Source: an uncultured Lachnospiraceae bacterium
GTDB lineage: Bacteria; Bacillota; Clostridia; Lachnospirales; Lachnospiraceae
Length of the DNA stretch: 64,000 bases
Direction of reading: 5' to 3'
Assembly: GCA_910587305.1 (NCBI GenBank)
Contig: CAJUKV010000011.1
Location: 1-64,000, forward strand
Shown: positions 28,949 to 37,957 of the stretch, one piece after another
Layout of the letters: every line of letters starts with the position of its first letter
How positions within the stretch are numbered: the first letter of the stretch is position 1
The notes under the pieces: model-generated
The model's input: the letters and a program-made list of their open reading frames with translations, nothing else
The model's database searches: none
Told to the model about the DNA's origin: nothing
Translations under genes and position numbers: made by a program

Positions 28949-29971
28949 ATGAGTGAAATAAAGATGATAGCGCCGGCGGTAAAGAACGTACCATGGCAGG
29001 AGCGGCCGGAAGGGCTAAAAGACGCGCCGGTTTGGAGATATACGGAAAATCCGATTATAGGGAGGAATCCTGTGAAAGGGGTTGCCAGGATTTTCAACAG
29101 CGCCGTAATGCCTTACGGGGATGAATTTATCGGCGTATTTCGCGGAGAACAGACCAATGGCATCCCTTATATTTATATGGGAAGAAGTAAAGACGCCATC
29201 CACTGGGAGTTTGACGAAAACAAGATTCCCTTCGTGGACGAGGAGGGAAAGCCCTTCATGCCCGTATACGCTTACGACCCAAGGCTGGTGAAGGTGGAAG
29301 ATACCTACTATATTATATGGTGCCAGGATTTTTACGGCGCGGCCATTGGAATGGCAAAGACCACCGATTTTAAAACTTTTACAAGGCTGGAAAATCCGTT
29401 TCTGCCTTTTAACAGAAATGCGGTTTTGTTCCCAAGAAAAATAAACGGCAATTTTGTCATGTTAAGCCGGCCTTCTGACAGCGGGCACACGCCTTTTGGC
29501 GATATTTTTATCAGTGAAAGCCCTGATTTGGTTTACTGGGGGAAGCACAGACATCTGATGGGCAAAGGCAATGAATGGTGGGAATCTCTGAAAATCGGCG
29601 GCGGGGCGGCGCCCATTGAAACCTCCGAAGGGTGGCTTTTGTTCTACCACGGCGTGAGCGGAACCTGCAACGGGTATGTTTATTCTATCGGGGGAGCGAT
29701 TTTGGATTTGGACAATCCTTCTATTGTGAAATACAGATGCGAAAATTTCCTGATTACGCCGGAAGAATGGTATGAGGAAAGAGGGTTTGTGCCTAACGTG
29801 TGCTTCCCCTGCGCTACCATTCATGATCCGGAAAGCGGTAAAATCGCGATTTACTACGGCTGCGCAGACAGCTATGTGGGACTTGCGTTTACACAGTTTG
29901 AGGATATTGTGGCTTATATCAAGGAGCACAGCGTGGTGACGCAGTCGGATACGGAAATTGGCAAAAGATAG
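28949..29971 (+). CDS. Beta-1,4-manno-oligosaccharide phosphorylase, GH130_2
   Basis: It removes mannose 1-phosphate from the non-reducing end of beta-1,4-manno-oligosaccharides using phosphate. The 340-residue GH130 propeller is shorter than its neighbour, as in R. albus RaMP2 and its relatives. The likely catalytic Asp is in VYAYDPRLVKVED. Further blocks are FNRNAVLFPRKINGNF, LLFYHGVSGTCNGYVYS and IYYGCADSYVGLAF. AAAGGAAAAGG stands upstream. With the epimerase and the GH130_1 enzyme it forms the complete intracellular phosphorolytic route. Exact chain-length preference cannot be read from the sequence. Confidence 0.91.
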   Translation: MSEIKMIAPAVKNVPWQERPEGLKDAPVWRYTENPIIGRNPVKGVARIFNSAVMPYGDEFIGVFRGEQTNGIPYIYMGRSKDAIHWEFDENKIPFVDEEGKPFMPVYAYDPRLVKVEDTYYIIWCQDFYGAAIGMAKTTDFKTFTRLENPFLPFNRNAVLFPRKINGNFVMLSRPSDSGHTPFGDIFISESPDLVYWGKHRHLMGKGNEWWESLKIGGGAAPIETSEGWLLFYHGVSGTCNGYVYSIGGAILDLDNPSIVKYRCENFLITPEEWYEERGFVPNVCFPCATIHDPESGKIAIYYGCADSYVGLAFTQFEDIVAYIKEHSVVTQSDTEIGKR

Positions 29972-30000
29972 ATAAAAGGATGTAAGGGGAGATTTTTGGT

Positions 30001-31113
30001 ATGCAGGATGTAAAGGGATTGCTTCACAGGGGAAACTGGCACAGGCTGAAAGAGTGTATGAAAAAGGCAAAGCGGGGAGAAAGGATAATAACCGGTTTTT
30101 TAGGCGGTTCTATTACGCAGGGAAGTCTTTCTTCTTTGCCGGAATTATGTTATGCTTATCTTGTATATGAATGGTGGAAAAGGAAATTCCCACAGTCGGA
30201 AATTCATTTTATCAATGCAGGGATTGGCGGAACTACTTCACAGTTTGGAGTGGCCAGGGTAGAGGAGCACCTGTTAAAGTATCATCCTGATTTCCTGTTA
30301 ATTGAGTTTGCAGTCAATGATGAGGATACGGAATTTTTTGAGGAAACTTATGAGGGCCTTATCAGGAAAGCTTATGGGCACGTTTGCCGCCCGGCCGTCC
30401 TTTTGATGAATAATGTCAGGTATGATAACGGGACATGTGCGCAGGCGCGGCATGTCAAGGTGGCCAGGGCCTATGACCTTCCCATGGTGAGCATGAAAAG
30501 CGCCATCTGGCCGGACATATGCTCGGGCCGCCTTAACGCAAGCGATATCTCCCCGGACGGACTGCACCCCAATGACAGGGGGCATCAATTGGTAGCCCGG
30601 GAGGTTATCGCCTTTTTGGAAAAGGTGTTTGGGGAAATGGAGCGGGAGGAAGGGGAAAGTTCTTTTGAAGGAGCCCTGATGCCGTCCCCCGTTACGGCAA
30701 ATGCTTACGAAAATGCCTTCCGGTATCAGAATGATAACTGCCAGCCGAAGTCAGAGGGATTTTTGGCGGACTTATCCCCTCAGGAGGGTATTACAGACAT
30801 TTTTAAAAAGGGATGGACTGCCTCTCGAAAGGGAGATAAAATCAGGTTTGAAGTTTCCGGTACGGAAATCGCGGTGCAGTACAGGAAATCCGTAAATAAG
30901 CCGGCTCCCGTTGCCAGGGTTATCGTGGATGGGAAGGAAGAGGATGCTGCAATTTTAGATGGAAATTTTGACGAAGACTGGGGAGACTGCCTGTATATTG
31001 ACACCATTGCCCGGCATATAAAAGCCGGAAAACATATGGTAGAGGTTGAGATTGTAGAGGCTCACGAATTCGACGCCGTGCCTTTTTATCTGGTGTCCGT
31101 GATAGCTGCCTGA
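30001..31113 (+). CDS. SGNH acetylesterase, CE17-like, with C-terminal carbohydrate-binding module
   Basis: It probably removes acetyl groups from acetylated manno-oligosaccharides after uptake. The 370-residue protein has no signal peptide. The SGNH blocks are clear: GGSITQG (Ser37), INAGIGGTTSQFG, FAVNDED and DGLHPND (Asp186, His189). After about residue 225 comes a beta-sandwich-like part that fits the CBM35-type module of CE17 esterases described in Roseburia. It sits 29 bases after the GH130_2 gene. CE17 membership is inferred from domain layout and context, not shown. Confidence 0.8.
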   Translation: MQDVKGLLHRGNWHRLKECMKKAKRGERIITGFLGGSITQGSLSSLPELCYAYLVYEWWKRKFPQSEIHFINAGIGGTTSQFGVARVEEHLLKYHPDFLLIEFAVNDEDTEFFEETYEGLIRKAYGHVCRPAVLLMNNVRYDNGTCAQARHVKVARAYDLPMVSMKSAIWPDICSGRLNASDISPDGLHPNDRGHQLVAREVIAFLEKVFGEMEREEGESSFEGALMPSPVTANAYENAFRYQNDNCQPKSEGFLADLSPQEGITDIFKKGWTASRKGDKIRFEVSGTEIAVQYRKSVNKPAPVARVIVDGKEEDAAILDGNFDEDWGDCLYIDTIARHIKAGKHMVEVEIVEAHEFDAVPFYLVSVIAA

Positions 31114-31153
31114 ATTTGTGAGCTGCCCGTAAGAATGGAGGATAAGGATTAAG

Positions 31154-32092
31154 ATGAACTCAATATTATTTTTAAACCCCGTGTTCAAAGAAACGATATG
31201 GGGAGGCAGTAAGCTGAGAGAGCAGTACCATTATGACATTCCCAGTGACACTACCGGCGAATGCTGGGCCATAAGCGCGCACCCCAACGGGGACTGTACC
31301 GTGAAAGAAGGGGAATATGAGGGAATGACTCTCTCCGGGCTTTGGGAAAAGCATCCGGAGCTGTTTGGCAATTGCGGGCTGGACAGGTTCCCGCTGCTTA
31401 CGAAAATTATTGACGCCAGGGAAAATTTAAGCATTCAAGTACACCCGGATGACGCCTATGCGGGGGAGCATGAAAACGGTTCTCTGGGAAAAACGGAGTG
31501 CTGGTATATTCTGGACTGTCCAACGGATGCAGCTCTCATAATCGGTCACAACGCGAAAACCGAAAAAGAGTTGGAGGATATGATAAGGCAGGGAAAATGG
31601 ACGGAGTTTATCCGCGAGATTCCGGTAAAAAAAGGAGACTTTATCCAGATTAATCCCGGCACGGTGCATGCAATTAAGGGCGGCATCATGCTTTTAGAGA
31701 CACAGCAGAGCAGCGATATTACCTATAGGGTATATGATTATGACAGATTAAGCGATGGCAAGCCAAGGCAGCTTCATATTGAGCAGAGCATTGACGTGAT
31801 CACCGTGCCCGCCCTTTCGCCACAGGACAGTGTGAGACAGGCTGCGGATCTTCCGGCTAATGTGATGAATGAACTGATTTCCTGCGATTATTATAAGGTA
31901 TGGAAATTGGAGGTGACAAAGCCCGTATCCGTGGAACAGACGCATCCTTTCCTGATTATGAGCGTCGTAGAGGGCGAGGGAAGTGTAAACGGACGGAAGA
32001 TAGCAAAAGGCGATCATTTTATTGTGCCCGACGGTTTCGGAAATGTGGACTTGGAAGGAAATATGGAGCTTATCGTATCTTCCATAAAATAA
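31154..32092 (+). CDS. manA: Mannose-6-phosphate isomerase, class I
   Basis: It interconverts mannose 6-phosphate and fructose 6-phosphate, feeding mannose into glycolysis. The 312-residue cupin-fold enzyme has the zinc-binding blocks IQVHPDDAYAGEHENG, KTECWYIL and GTVHAIKGGIMLLETQQSSD. The mannose 1-phosphate made by the GH130 enzymes would first need a phosphomannomutase, which is not in the window. A truncated copy of the common leader (GAGCTGCCCGTAAGAATGGAGG, 31120 on) precedes it. Confidence 0.94.
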   Translation: MNSILFLNPVFKETIWGGSKLREQYHYDIPSDTTGECWAISAHPNGDCTVKEGEYEGMTLSGLWEKHPELFGNCGLDRFPLLTKIIDARENLSIQVHPDDAYAGEHENGSLGKTECWYILDCPTDAALIIGHNAKTEKELEDMIRQGKWTEFIREIPVKKGDFIQINPGTVHAIKGGIMLLETQQSSDITYRVYDYDRLSDGKPRQLHIEQSIDVITVPALSPQDSVRQAADLPANVMNELISCDYYKVWKLEVTKPVSVEQTHPFLIMSVVEGEGSVNGRKIAKGDHFIVPDGFGNVDLEGNMELIVSSIK

Positions 32093-32245
32093 GAATGACT
32101 GTAATATAGGTATTTTTGCAGCTGTTTGGCCGGATCTGCACATTTATCTATCTTCATACGACACAGATAAAATTGAAACGAAACTTTAAGACAAATGGGG
32201 ACGTGCTCCGATTGGTCAATCAGCGGCTATAGGATTGGGGGACGT

Positions 32246-32677
32246 ATGACAAAGGAACAATTTTTTAGATGGAATGTTATAACGAACTTATGTATAGCCT
32301 TGTCAGTTAACACGGCGGCTACCTTATTAGCCGGAGGGGATACGATTTCCGGATGGATTATAGGGTGCTGCATGGCATTTGCCATTAATACGGTGGAAGC
32401 GATTATCATACCGGCAGGCAGAATAGCCAAATGGTTTGCGGAGGATATCTGTAAATCCCAGCCGGGAAAGCCGGTGGAATTTGTCGCCCGTAATTTTATG
32501 ATCAACGCAATTTATGTCACAAGCGTAAGCTTTTGTATATCCCTGATACGTGTGGGCATCAGGCCGGAGGTAGTTTCAATCTGGTGGAGAACATATCCTG
32601 TGCTGCATGTGGTTGGTTTTATCACCAGCATGATCATAGATAAACCGGTGATGTATATAGCTTTAAAGACGAAATAA
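32246..32677 (+). CDS. Small membrane protein of unknown function
   Basis: The 143-residue product has about four hydrophobic segments (residues about 10-28, 33-52, 82-102 and 115-135) with a charged loop in the middle. It resembles DUF2798-type small membrane proteins in size and layout, but I cannot name a family with certainty. The start at 32246 follows GGGGGACGT; an in-frame ATG at 32195 would add a hydrophilic N-terminus and is less likely. It lies alone after manA. Confidence 0.7.
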   Translation: MTKEQFFRWNVITNLCIALSVNTAATLLAGGDTISGWIIGCCMAFAINTVEAIIIPAGRIAKWFAEDICKSQPGKPVEFVARNFMINAIYVTSVSFCISLIRVGIRPEVVSIWWRTYPVLHVVGFITSMIIDKPVMYIALKTK

Positions 32678-32694
32678 ATAAACTGCGAAAAACA

Positions 32695-32726
32695 GGGGAC
32701 GAGCCTTTATCAGTTTGTCCCCTTTT
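32695..32726 (+). terminator. Terminator after the small membrane protein gene
   Basis: GGGGAC pairs with GTCCCC around a 16-base loop and is followed by TTTT. The stem is short. Confidence 0.5.
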
Positions 32727-32733
32727 CGATTTG

Positions 32734-32877
32734 GTTACTATTCACGGCCTCAAGGCCGCTCATAGTAACATTCGGGGCGATATTTCGAGTTTTGCTACGC
32801 AAAGATCGCCCCTCACACCTGCATCATGTTCTCACGGAATGCGCAGCCTGTGCGCATTCCTGACCGTGAATAGTAAC
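32734..32877. repeat. Compact multi-stem inverted-repeat element with two exclusive pairings
   Basis: The ends pair perfectly: GTTACTATTCACGG (32734-32747) with CCGTGAATAGTAAC (32864-32877). Inside lie GGGGCGAT/ATCGCCCC (32774-32812) and GGAATGCGCA/TGCGCATTCC (32836-32860). The left end can instead pair locally: GTTACTAT with ATAGTAAC at 32762-32769, enclosing CGGCC-TCAA-GGCCG. The gap 32678-33045 has no supported gene; the short open frame through it is not protein-like. It is probably a mobile or RNA-type intergenic repeat. Confidence 0.8.
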
Positions 32878-33045
32878 TTGATTTGTAACTTTATTGCGTT
32901 AAAAAGAAGAAAAGGCTTAACAGATAAAGAAAAATATTATATACTTACCATTGGCTTAAACAGGTTTTAAAGGAAGAATTGTCAGCGCCGCAAAGCGCAT
33001 GCCGGGAAGCTTAAACGAGAATAAAGGGAAGGGGCAGAAAACAAT

Positions 33046-34239
33046 ATGGTATCCAAAAAATATAAAGACATGTTGCGAAATAAATCAATTATCCGTCAGC
33101 TTTCGGAGTTTGCAACGGCAAGGGGGGCGGAAATAGGGTATGAGAATGTATTTGATTACAGTTTGGGAAACCCTTCCGTTTCTCCGCCCCAGAAGTTTAC
33201 GGACACAATGATAGATTTGCTCAAAAACAAAAATTCCGTAGAGCTGCACGGCTACAGTCAAAGCTTAGGGATCCCGGCGGTGCGGGAGAAGATTGCGGAC
33301 TATTTGAACGGCCGCTTTGGCATGAACTATGGACGGGAACATATTTTTATGTCCACAGGGGCGGCAGGGGCCATCGCCCATGCTCTCAGATGTGTGACGG
33401 AGCCGGGGGACGAGGTGCTGACTTTTGCCCCCTATTTTACAGAATACCAATCTTATATAAACTTAAGTGGGGCAATTATGAGGGTGGCGCCTGCCAACTT
33501 AGAGGATTTTCAGGTTAACTTTGAAGCTTTTGAGGAAATGCTGACAGAGAAGGTTACGGCCGTTTTAATTAATACGCCCAATAATCCCTCGGGGGCTGTG
33601 TATACGTCAGAAACTCTTAAGAGACTGGCGGATATCATGACGGCAAAAGAAAAAGAATACGGACACGACATTTTCCTGATTTCCGACGAACCCTACAGGG
33701 AAATTGTATTTGCAGGAACGGAGGCGCCCTATGCCACAAAGTTTTATCCCAATTCCATCTCCTGCTATTCCTATTCCAAGTCCCTGTCCATACCGGGGGA
33801 GCGGCTTGGGTATGTGGCGGTAAATCCTGACTGCACGGATGCGGAGTACATTGCGGATATGTGCGGACAGGTTTCAAGGGGGATAGGGCATAATTGCCCG
33901 CCTTCTATCATTCAGCTTGCGGTGGCGGAATGCTTGGATATCACATCGGATCTTTCCGTATATGAAACGAATATGAACATATTATATAAGGAGCTCACTT
34001 TACTTGGGTTTGAGTGCGTAAAGCCCGGGGGGACCTTCTATATATTCCCCAAATCACCCGAGAAGGACGCGGTTGCTTTTTGCGAGAAGGCAAAGAAGTA
34101 TGATTTGGTTTTGGTTCCCAGCGACGGCTTTGGCGTGCCGGGATATTTCAGGATGGCCTATTGTATCGATACGGAAAAGGTTGTGCGTTCCCTGGAGGCA
34201 TTTCGCAAACTGGTTAAAGGGGAGGGCTATTTTCAGTAA
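33046..34239 (+). CDS. Pyridoxal-phosphate aminotransferase, class I/II
   Basis: The 397-residue fold-type I enzyme has TGAAGAIAHAL, the cofactor-binding NTPNNPSGAVYT and SDEPYREIVF, and the Schiff-base lysine in YSYSKSLSIPGERLGYV. It moves an amino group between an amino acid and a 2-oxo acid in the cytoplasm; the substrate cannot be read from the sequence. GGGAAGGGG lies upstream. It is followed by the patatin gene within 30 bases. A second, different aminotransferase gene is at 54088. Confidence 0.9.
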   Translation: MVSKKYKDMLRNKSIIRQLSEFATARGAEIGYENVFDYSLGNPSVSPPQKFTDTMIDLLKNKNSVELHGYSQSLGIPAVREKIADYLNGRFGMNYGREHIFMSTGAAGAIAHALRCVTEPGDEVLTFAPYFTEYQSYINLSGAIMRVAPANLEDFQVNFEAFEEMLTEKVTAVLINTPNNPSGAVYTSETLKRLADIMTAKEKEYGHDIFLISDEPYREIVFAGTEAPYATKFYPNSISCYSYSKSLSIPGERLGYVAVNPDCTDAEYIADMCGQVSRGIGHNCPPSIIQLAVAECLDITSDLSVYETNMNILYKELTLLGFECVKPGGTFYIFPKSPEKDAVAFCEKAKKYDLVLVPSDGFGVPGYFRMAYCIDTEKVVRSLEAFRKLVKGEGYFQ

Positions 34240-34269
34240 AACAGGTTGCCTAAAGTATGGAGGACTAAG

Positions 34270-35124
34270 ATGTTTGAAGCAGGTTTGGTTTTGGAAGGCG
34301 GCGGGATGAAGGGCGTATACACCTGCGGCGTTACCGACTTCTTTTTGGATAAGAAACTGGAATTTCGTTCCTGCTATGGCGTTTCGGCGGGGGCGTGTTG
34401 TCTGTGCAGTTTCTTATCTAAGCAAAGGGGCAGAGGCTATCATGTGATTGTAGATTATCTGGAAGATAAAAATTATTGTGGTATTTACAGTCTGCTTAAG
34501 ACAGGGGATCTGTTTGGGGCGCAAATGTGCTACCACACCATACCGGAGGAGTTGTATCCTTATGATTATGAGGTTTATAATCAGTATCAGGGAACCTTCT
34601 ACAGCGTAGTTACAAACATAGAGACCGGGCGGGCCGAATATATACCTATTAAAGATATGAAAAAGGATATTGAGGCGATAAGGGCGTCTGCATCCCTGCC
34701 GCTGGTGTCAAGAAATGTAAAGTGGAAAGGAAATCTTTATCTGGACGGAGGGATTTCGGATGCCATTCCTTTACGCAGGTCCATAAAGGACGGCAATAGA
34801 AAGAATGTGGTAATTATGACCAAGGAAATCGGTTACCGCAGAGAGCCCTCCTCCATGATGCCGCTGATAAAGCTTTATTATAGGAAATATCCCAAGGTCT
34901 ATGCACTGATGAAAAACAGGCATAATGCTTATAACAAAACCCTGGATTTTATTGCCCGTCAGGTAAAAGCAGGAAACGTCTTTTTAATTCAGCCTAAGCA
35001 CAAAAGCGATGTGGGGCGTATTGAAAAGGATAAGGCAAAGCTGGAGGCGCTTTACAGGGAAGGATATCGGGATGCTGAAAATTGTTATGAGAGCTTATTA
35101 AAATTTTTGGAGGATGACAAATGA
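34270..35124 (+). CDS. Patatin-like phospholipase family protein
   Basis: The 284-residue protein has the patatin oxyanion loop EGGGMKG near the N-terminus, the nucleophile elbow GVSAG and the catalytic Asp in DGGISDAIP. It resembles YjjU-type bacterial patatins, probable lipid acyl hydrolases. The start at 34270 has GGAGG six bases upstream; 34246 is an in-frame alternative. Its stop overlaps the uppP start (ATGA), so the two are co-translated, which points to envelope lipid work. Confidence 0.88.
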   Translation: MFEAGLVLEGGGMKGVYTCGVTDFFLDKKLEFRSCYGVSAGACCLCSFLSKQRGRGYHVIVDYLEDKNYCGIYSLLKTGDLFGAQMCYHTIPEELYPYDYEVYNQYQGTFYSVVTNIETGRAEYIPIKDMKKDIEAIRASASLPLVSRNVKWKGNLYLDGGISDAIPLRRSIKDGNRKNVVIMTKEIGYRREPSSMMPLIKLYYRKYPKVYALMKNRHNAYNKTLDFIARQVKAGNVFLIQPKHKSDVGRIEKDKAKLEALYREGYRDAENCYESLLKFLEDDK

Positions 35125-35984
35125 TTGAATTTTTAAAAGCTGTGTTATTTGGCATTGTGGAGGGGATCACCGAATGGCTCCCCATCAGCAGCACAGGACA
35201 TATGATACTTTTAGACGAGTTTGTAAAGCTGGATGTTTCCCCTGAATTTTGGGAGATGTTTCTGGTAGTAATCCAATTGGGCGCTATCTTGGCGGTAGTG
35301 GTTTTGTTTTGGAATGAAATCTGGCCTTTTGGAGTCTATGGGAAAGGGAAGCGTTTTCGCCCGGTCAGCACATCAGGCATTCTTTCCTATTGTAAAAAGG
35401 ACATTTGGATTATGTGGTTTAAAATCCTTGTAGCCTGCCTTCCGGCGGCGGTGGTAGGGCTTTTGTTTGATGAATTTTTTGAAAGTCTCTTTTACAATGG
35501 AGTGTGCGTGGCTCTTGCGCTGATTTTATTTGGTATTGGCTTTATAATGATAGAAAACAGGAACAAGAATGCAGCTGTGAAGATTCATTCTTTATCGGAA
35601 ATGACTTATGAAACCGCCTTTATCATTGGGCTGTTCCAGCTGATTGCCGCTATATTCCCCGGGACGTCGCGTTCAGGCGCTACAATTTTAGGAGCCCTGC
35701 TGATTGGGGTGTCAAGAAAGGTGGCGGCAGAATTTACGTTCTTCCTTGCTATTCCTGTGATGCTGGGAGCGAGCCTCCTCAAAATTGTGAAGTTTGGATT
35801 TACTTTTACGGGAAATGAACTTATGATACTCGCCACCGGCATGGTTACGGCTTTTATTGTGTCTGTTGTTGTTATCCGGTTCCTGATGGGATACATTAAG
35901 AAACATGACTTTAAAGTATTCGGCTGGTATCGCATTATACTTGGTATTGTGGTGCTGCTTTATTTTGGAATTTCAGGCCGCTAA
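35121..35984 (+). CDS. uppP: Undecaprenyl-diphosphatase
   Basis: It removes a phosphate from undecaprenyl diphosphate so the lipid carrier can be reused for peptidoglycan synthesis, and it gives bacitracin tolerance. The 287-residue membrane protein has both family motifs, EGITEWLPISSTGHM (residues 14-28) and PGTSRSG (180-186), and about eight hydrophobic segments. It overlaps the patatin gene by four bases. Confidence 0.96.
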   Translation: MIEFLKAVLFGIVEGITEWLPISSTGHMILLDEFVKLDVSPEFWEMFLVVIQLGAILAVVVLFWNEIWPFGVYGKGKRFRPVSTSGILSYCKKDIWIMWFKILVACLPAAVVGLLFDEFFESLFYNGVCVALALILFGIGFIMIENRNKNAAVKIHSLSEMTYETAFIIGLFQLIAAIFPGTSRSGATILGALLIGVSRKVAAEFTFFLAIPVMLGASLLKIVKFGFTFTGNELMILATGMVTAFIVSVVVIRFLMGYIKKHDFKVFGWYRIILGIVVLLYFGISGR

Positions 35985-36129
35985 GCGCTTTCCTGCCTGT
36001 ATTTGCTCCATATATGTGCGGCAGCAATTTTTTACCGGACAGCCGGGAACACGGCCCGCAGCGGACAACTGGCTAACATGGAAAAAGTAACCGGGGACAG
36101 GGCAATTTTGCGAAAAAGATGTTAATTAG

Positions 36130-36158
36130 TTGACAAAAAGAAAAATATAAGGTACACT
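36130..36158 (+). promoter_or_regulatory. Promoter of the DUF6465 gene
   Basis: TTGACA (36130-36135), 17 bases, TACACT (36153-36158), about 100 bases upstream of the start codon. No other structure was seen in 35985-36257. Confidence 0.6.
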
Positions 36159-36257
36159 GTTTCAGAAAAATAGGGTGTTTTAGGGGAGAGTCACAAGTTA
36201 ATTATTGATAGTATGCATTGAGGAAGAAATTTTTCCTGTGTGAAAGGAGTCTATATC

Positions 36258-36707
36258 ATGGCTGAAACAAAAAAAGGAACGACAAAGGAAATTGCTAAAG
36301 CAGAATCCGAAGAAGTAAAAACAGCGTCGGAAACTGAGATTAAAGAACCGGTAAAGAAGACGGCAGCCAGAAAAACAACAGCAAAGAAGGATGCCGCCGC
36401 TAAAAAACCAGCCGTAAAGAGGGTGGCAGCTAAGAAGGAAACTGCTGCTAAAAAAGAGACGGAGGTTAAAAAGGCGCCTGTAAGAAGAACCGTTAAGAAG
36501 GCGGAGGTTACGGAAACCGTTACATTCCAGTTTAATGACAGATCCTATACGCCTGCTGATTTGATGCAGAGCTGTAAGGATGTGTGGAAATATGATTTGG
36601 ATGGAAAAGAGGAAGATTTAAAGAGCATAGAACTGTATGTGAAACCACAGGAAAACAGAGCTTACTTTGTAATCAACGGTGACATTACAGGAAACTTTCC
36701 TATTTAA
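36258..36707 (+). CDS. DUF6465 family protein with histone-H1-like lysine/alanine region
   Basis: The 149-residue protein has a low-complexity N-terminal part (about 1-88) rich in Lys, Ala, Thr and Glu, with repeated KKTA/AKK motifs as in bacterial H1-like proteins. A compact C-terminal domain (about 90-149; FQFNDRSYTPADLMQSCKDV) matches what is called DUF6465 in Lachnospiraceae. It might bind nucleic acid through the basic part. The start at 36258 is chosen because AAAGGAG lies eight bases upstream; a GTG at 36240 is inside the site. Confidence 0.75.
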   Translation: MAETKKGTTKEIAKAESEEVKTASETEIKEPVKKTAARKTTAKKDAAAKKPAVKRVAAKKETAAKKETEVKKAPVRRTVKKAEVTETVTFQFNDRSYTPADLMQSCKDVWKYDLDGKEEDLKSIELYVKPQENRAYFVINGDITGNFPI

Positions 36708-36735
36708 TGTAGAAAACATATTTTCCAAAGCAATG

Positions 36736-36764
36736 AGAGTTGACCATAGGGTCAACTCTTTTTT
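36736..36764 (+). terminator. Strong terminator after the DUF6465 gene
   Basis: AGAGTTGACC pairs perfectly with GGTCAACTCT around ATA, followed by TTTTTT. It isolates this gene from the heat-shock operon. Confidence 0.85.
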
Positions 36765-36798
36765 AGAATTTTTTTAGAAATATTTTGTGTTATATGTG

Positions 36799-36868
36799 TT
36801 GACAATAGATAGGGTAAGTGATATTTTAGGGTAAGAAGATGTTAGCACTCCAACCGATTGAGTGCTAA
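36799..36868 (+). promoter_or_regulatory. Heat-shock promoter with CIRCE operator
   Basis: TTGACA (36799-36804), 17 bases, TATTTT (36822-36827), then a perfect CIRCE element, TTAGCACTC-N9-GAGTGCTAA (36842-36868). HrcA, encoded just downstream, binds CIRCE and represses the operon until heat or unfolded protein takes up GroE. Confidence 0.95.
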
Positions 36869-36913
36869 CAACACTCTTTTAGGATATTATCAGGATAGAA
36901 GGAGGAGGCAGGG

Positions 36914-37945
36914 TTGCAGTTAAGTGATAGAAAAATTAAAATATTGCAGGCCATCATTCGCAACTATCTTGAGACCGGAGAACCGGTTGGCAGCAGAACA
37001 ATTTCCAAGTATACGGATTTAAATTTAAGTTCGGCTACCATCCGCAATGAGATGTCAGATTTGGAGGAGATGGGGTATATTGTACAGCCCCACACCTCAG
37101 CCGGAAGAATCCCCTCAGATAAAGGGTATCGGCTCTACGTAGATACCATGATGGAGGAAAAGGAAAGGGAGCTTGAGGAATTAAAGGAGATGATGATTGA
37201 GAAGGAAGATAAGATGGATCACCTTCTTAAACAGGTAGCAAGGCTTTTGGCGGTAAATACCAATTACGCTACTATGATTTCATCCCCCACCATTCACACC
37301 AATAAAATTAAGTTTATACAGCTTTCGAGGGTTGACTTAAAACAGCTTTTGGTAGTGGTGGTAGCGGAGGGCAATATCATCAAAAACAATATCATACAGG
37401 TGGCGGAGACGCTGGATGATGAAACCCTTCTTAAGCTAAATATTCTTCTCAACACCCACTTAAACGGTTTGGCCTTAGAGGAGATTAACCTGGGCATGAT
37501 TTCCGCAATGAAGCAGCAGGCCGGTATACACAGCATGATTGTAGGGGAAGTGATAGACGCCATTGCACAGTCCATTAAGGCGGAAGAAGATTTACAGATT
37601 TACACAAGCGGCGCCAACAATATTTTCAAGTATCCGGAGCTTGCAGACCAGCAAAAGGCCAGCGAAATTATCAATACCTTTGAAGAAAAGAAAATGCTTA
37701 CGGAGCTTGTGCAGGACACCCTTGCAGACGAAAGCAATACGGGCATACAGGTTTACATTGGAAATGAAACGCCCATTCAGTCCATGAAGGACTGTAGTGT
37801 AGTGACAGCCACTTATGAGCTGGGGGAAGGAATGCGGGGAACCATAGGAATTATCGGTCCCAAGCGCATGGATTACGACAAGGTGGTAGGAACGCTTAAG
37901 ACGATTACCCATCAGTTAGATGAGTTATATAAGAATAAGACATAA
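36914..37945 (+). CDS. hrcA: Heat-inducible transcription repressor HrcA
   Basis: The 343-residue repressor has the N-terminal winged helix (RKIKILQAIIRNYLETGEPV, TIRNEMSDLEEMGYI, HTSAGRIPSDKGYR) and a C-terminal GAF-like dimer domain with GTIGIIGPKRMDY near the end. It binds the CIRCE site upstream of its own gene. The start is TTG at 36914 with GGAGGAGG eight bases upstream. grpE follows after 12 bases. Confidence 0.97.
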   Translation: MQLSDRKIKILQAIIRNYLETGEPVGSRTISKYTDLNLSSATIRNEMSDLEEMGYIVQPHTSAGRIPSDKGYRLYVDTMMEEKERELEELKEMMIEKEDKMDHLLKQVARLLAVNTNYATMISSPTIHTNKIKFIQLSRVDLKQLLVVVVAEGNIIKNNIIQVAETLDDETLLKLNILLNTHLNGLALEEINLGMISAMKQQAGIHSMIVGEVIDAIAQSIKAEEDLQIYTSGANNIFKYPELADQQKASEIINTFEEKKMLTELVQDTLADESNTGIQVYIGNETPIQSMKDCSVVTATYELGEGMRGTIGIIGPKRMDYDKVVGTLKTITHQLDELYKNKT

Positions 37946-37957
37946 GGTTGGAAAGGG

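Noticed and set aside
32731..32970. Open frame of 79 codons through the multi-stem element
   Set aside because: It runs through perfect inverted repeats, has no ribosome site and no protein-like composition.
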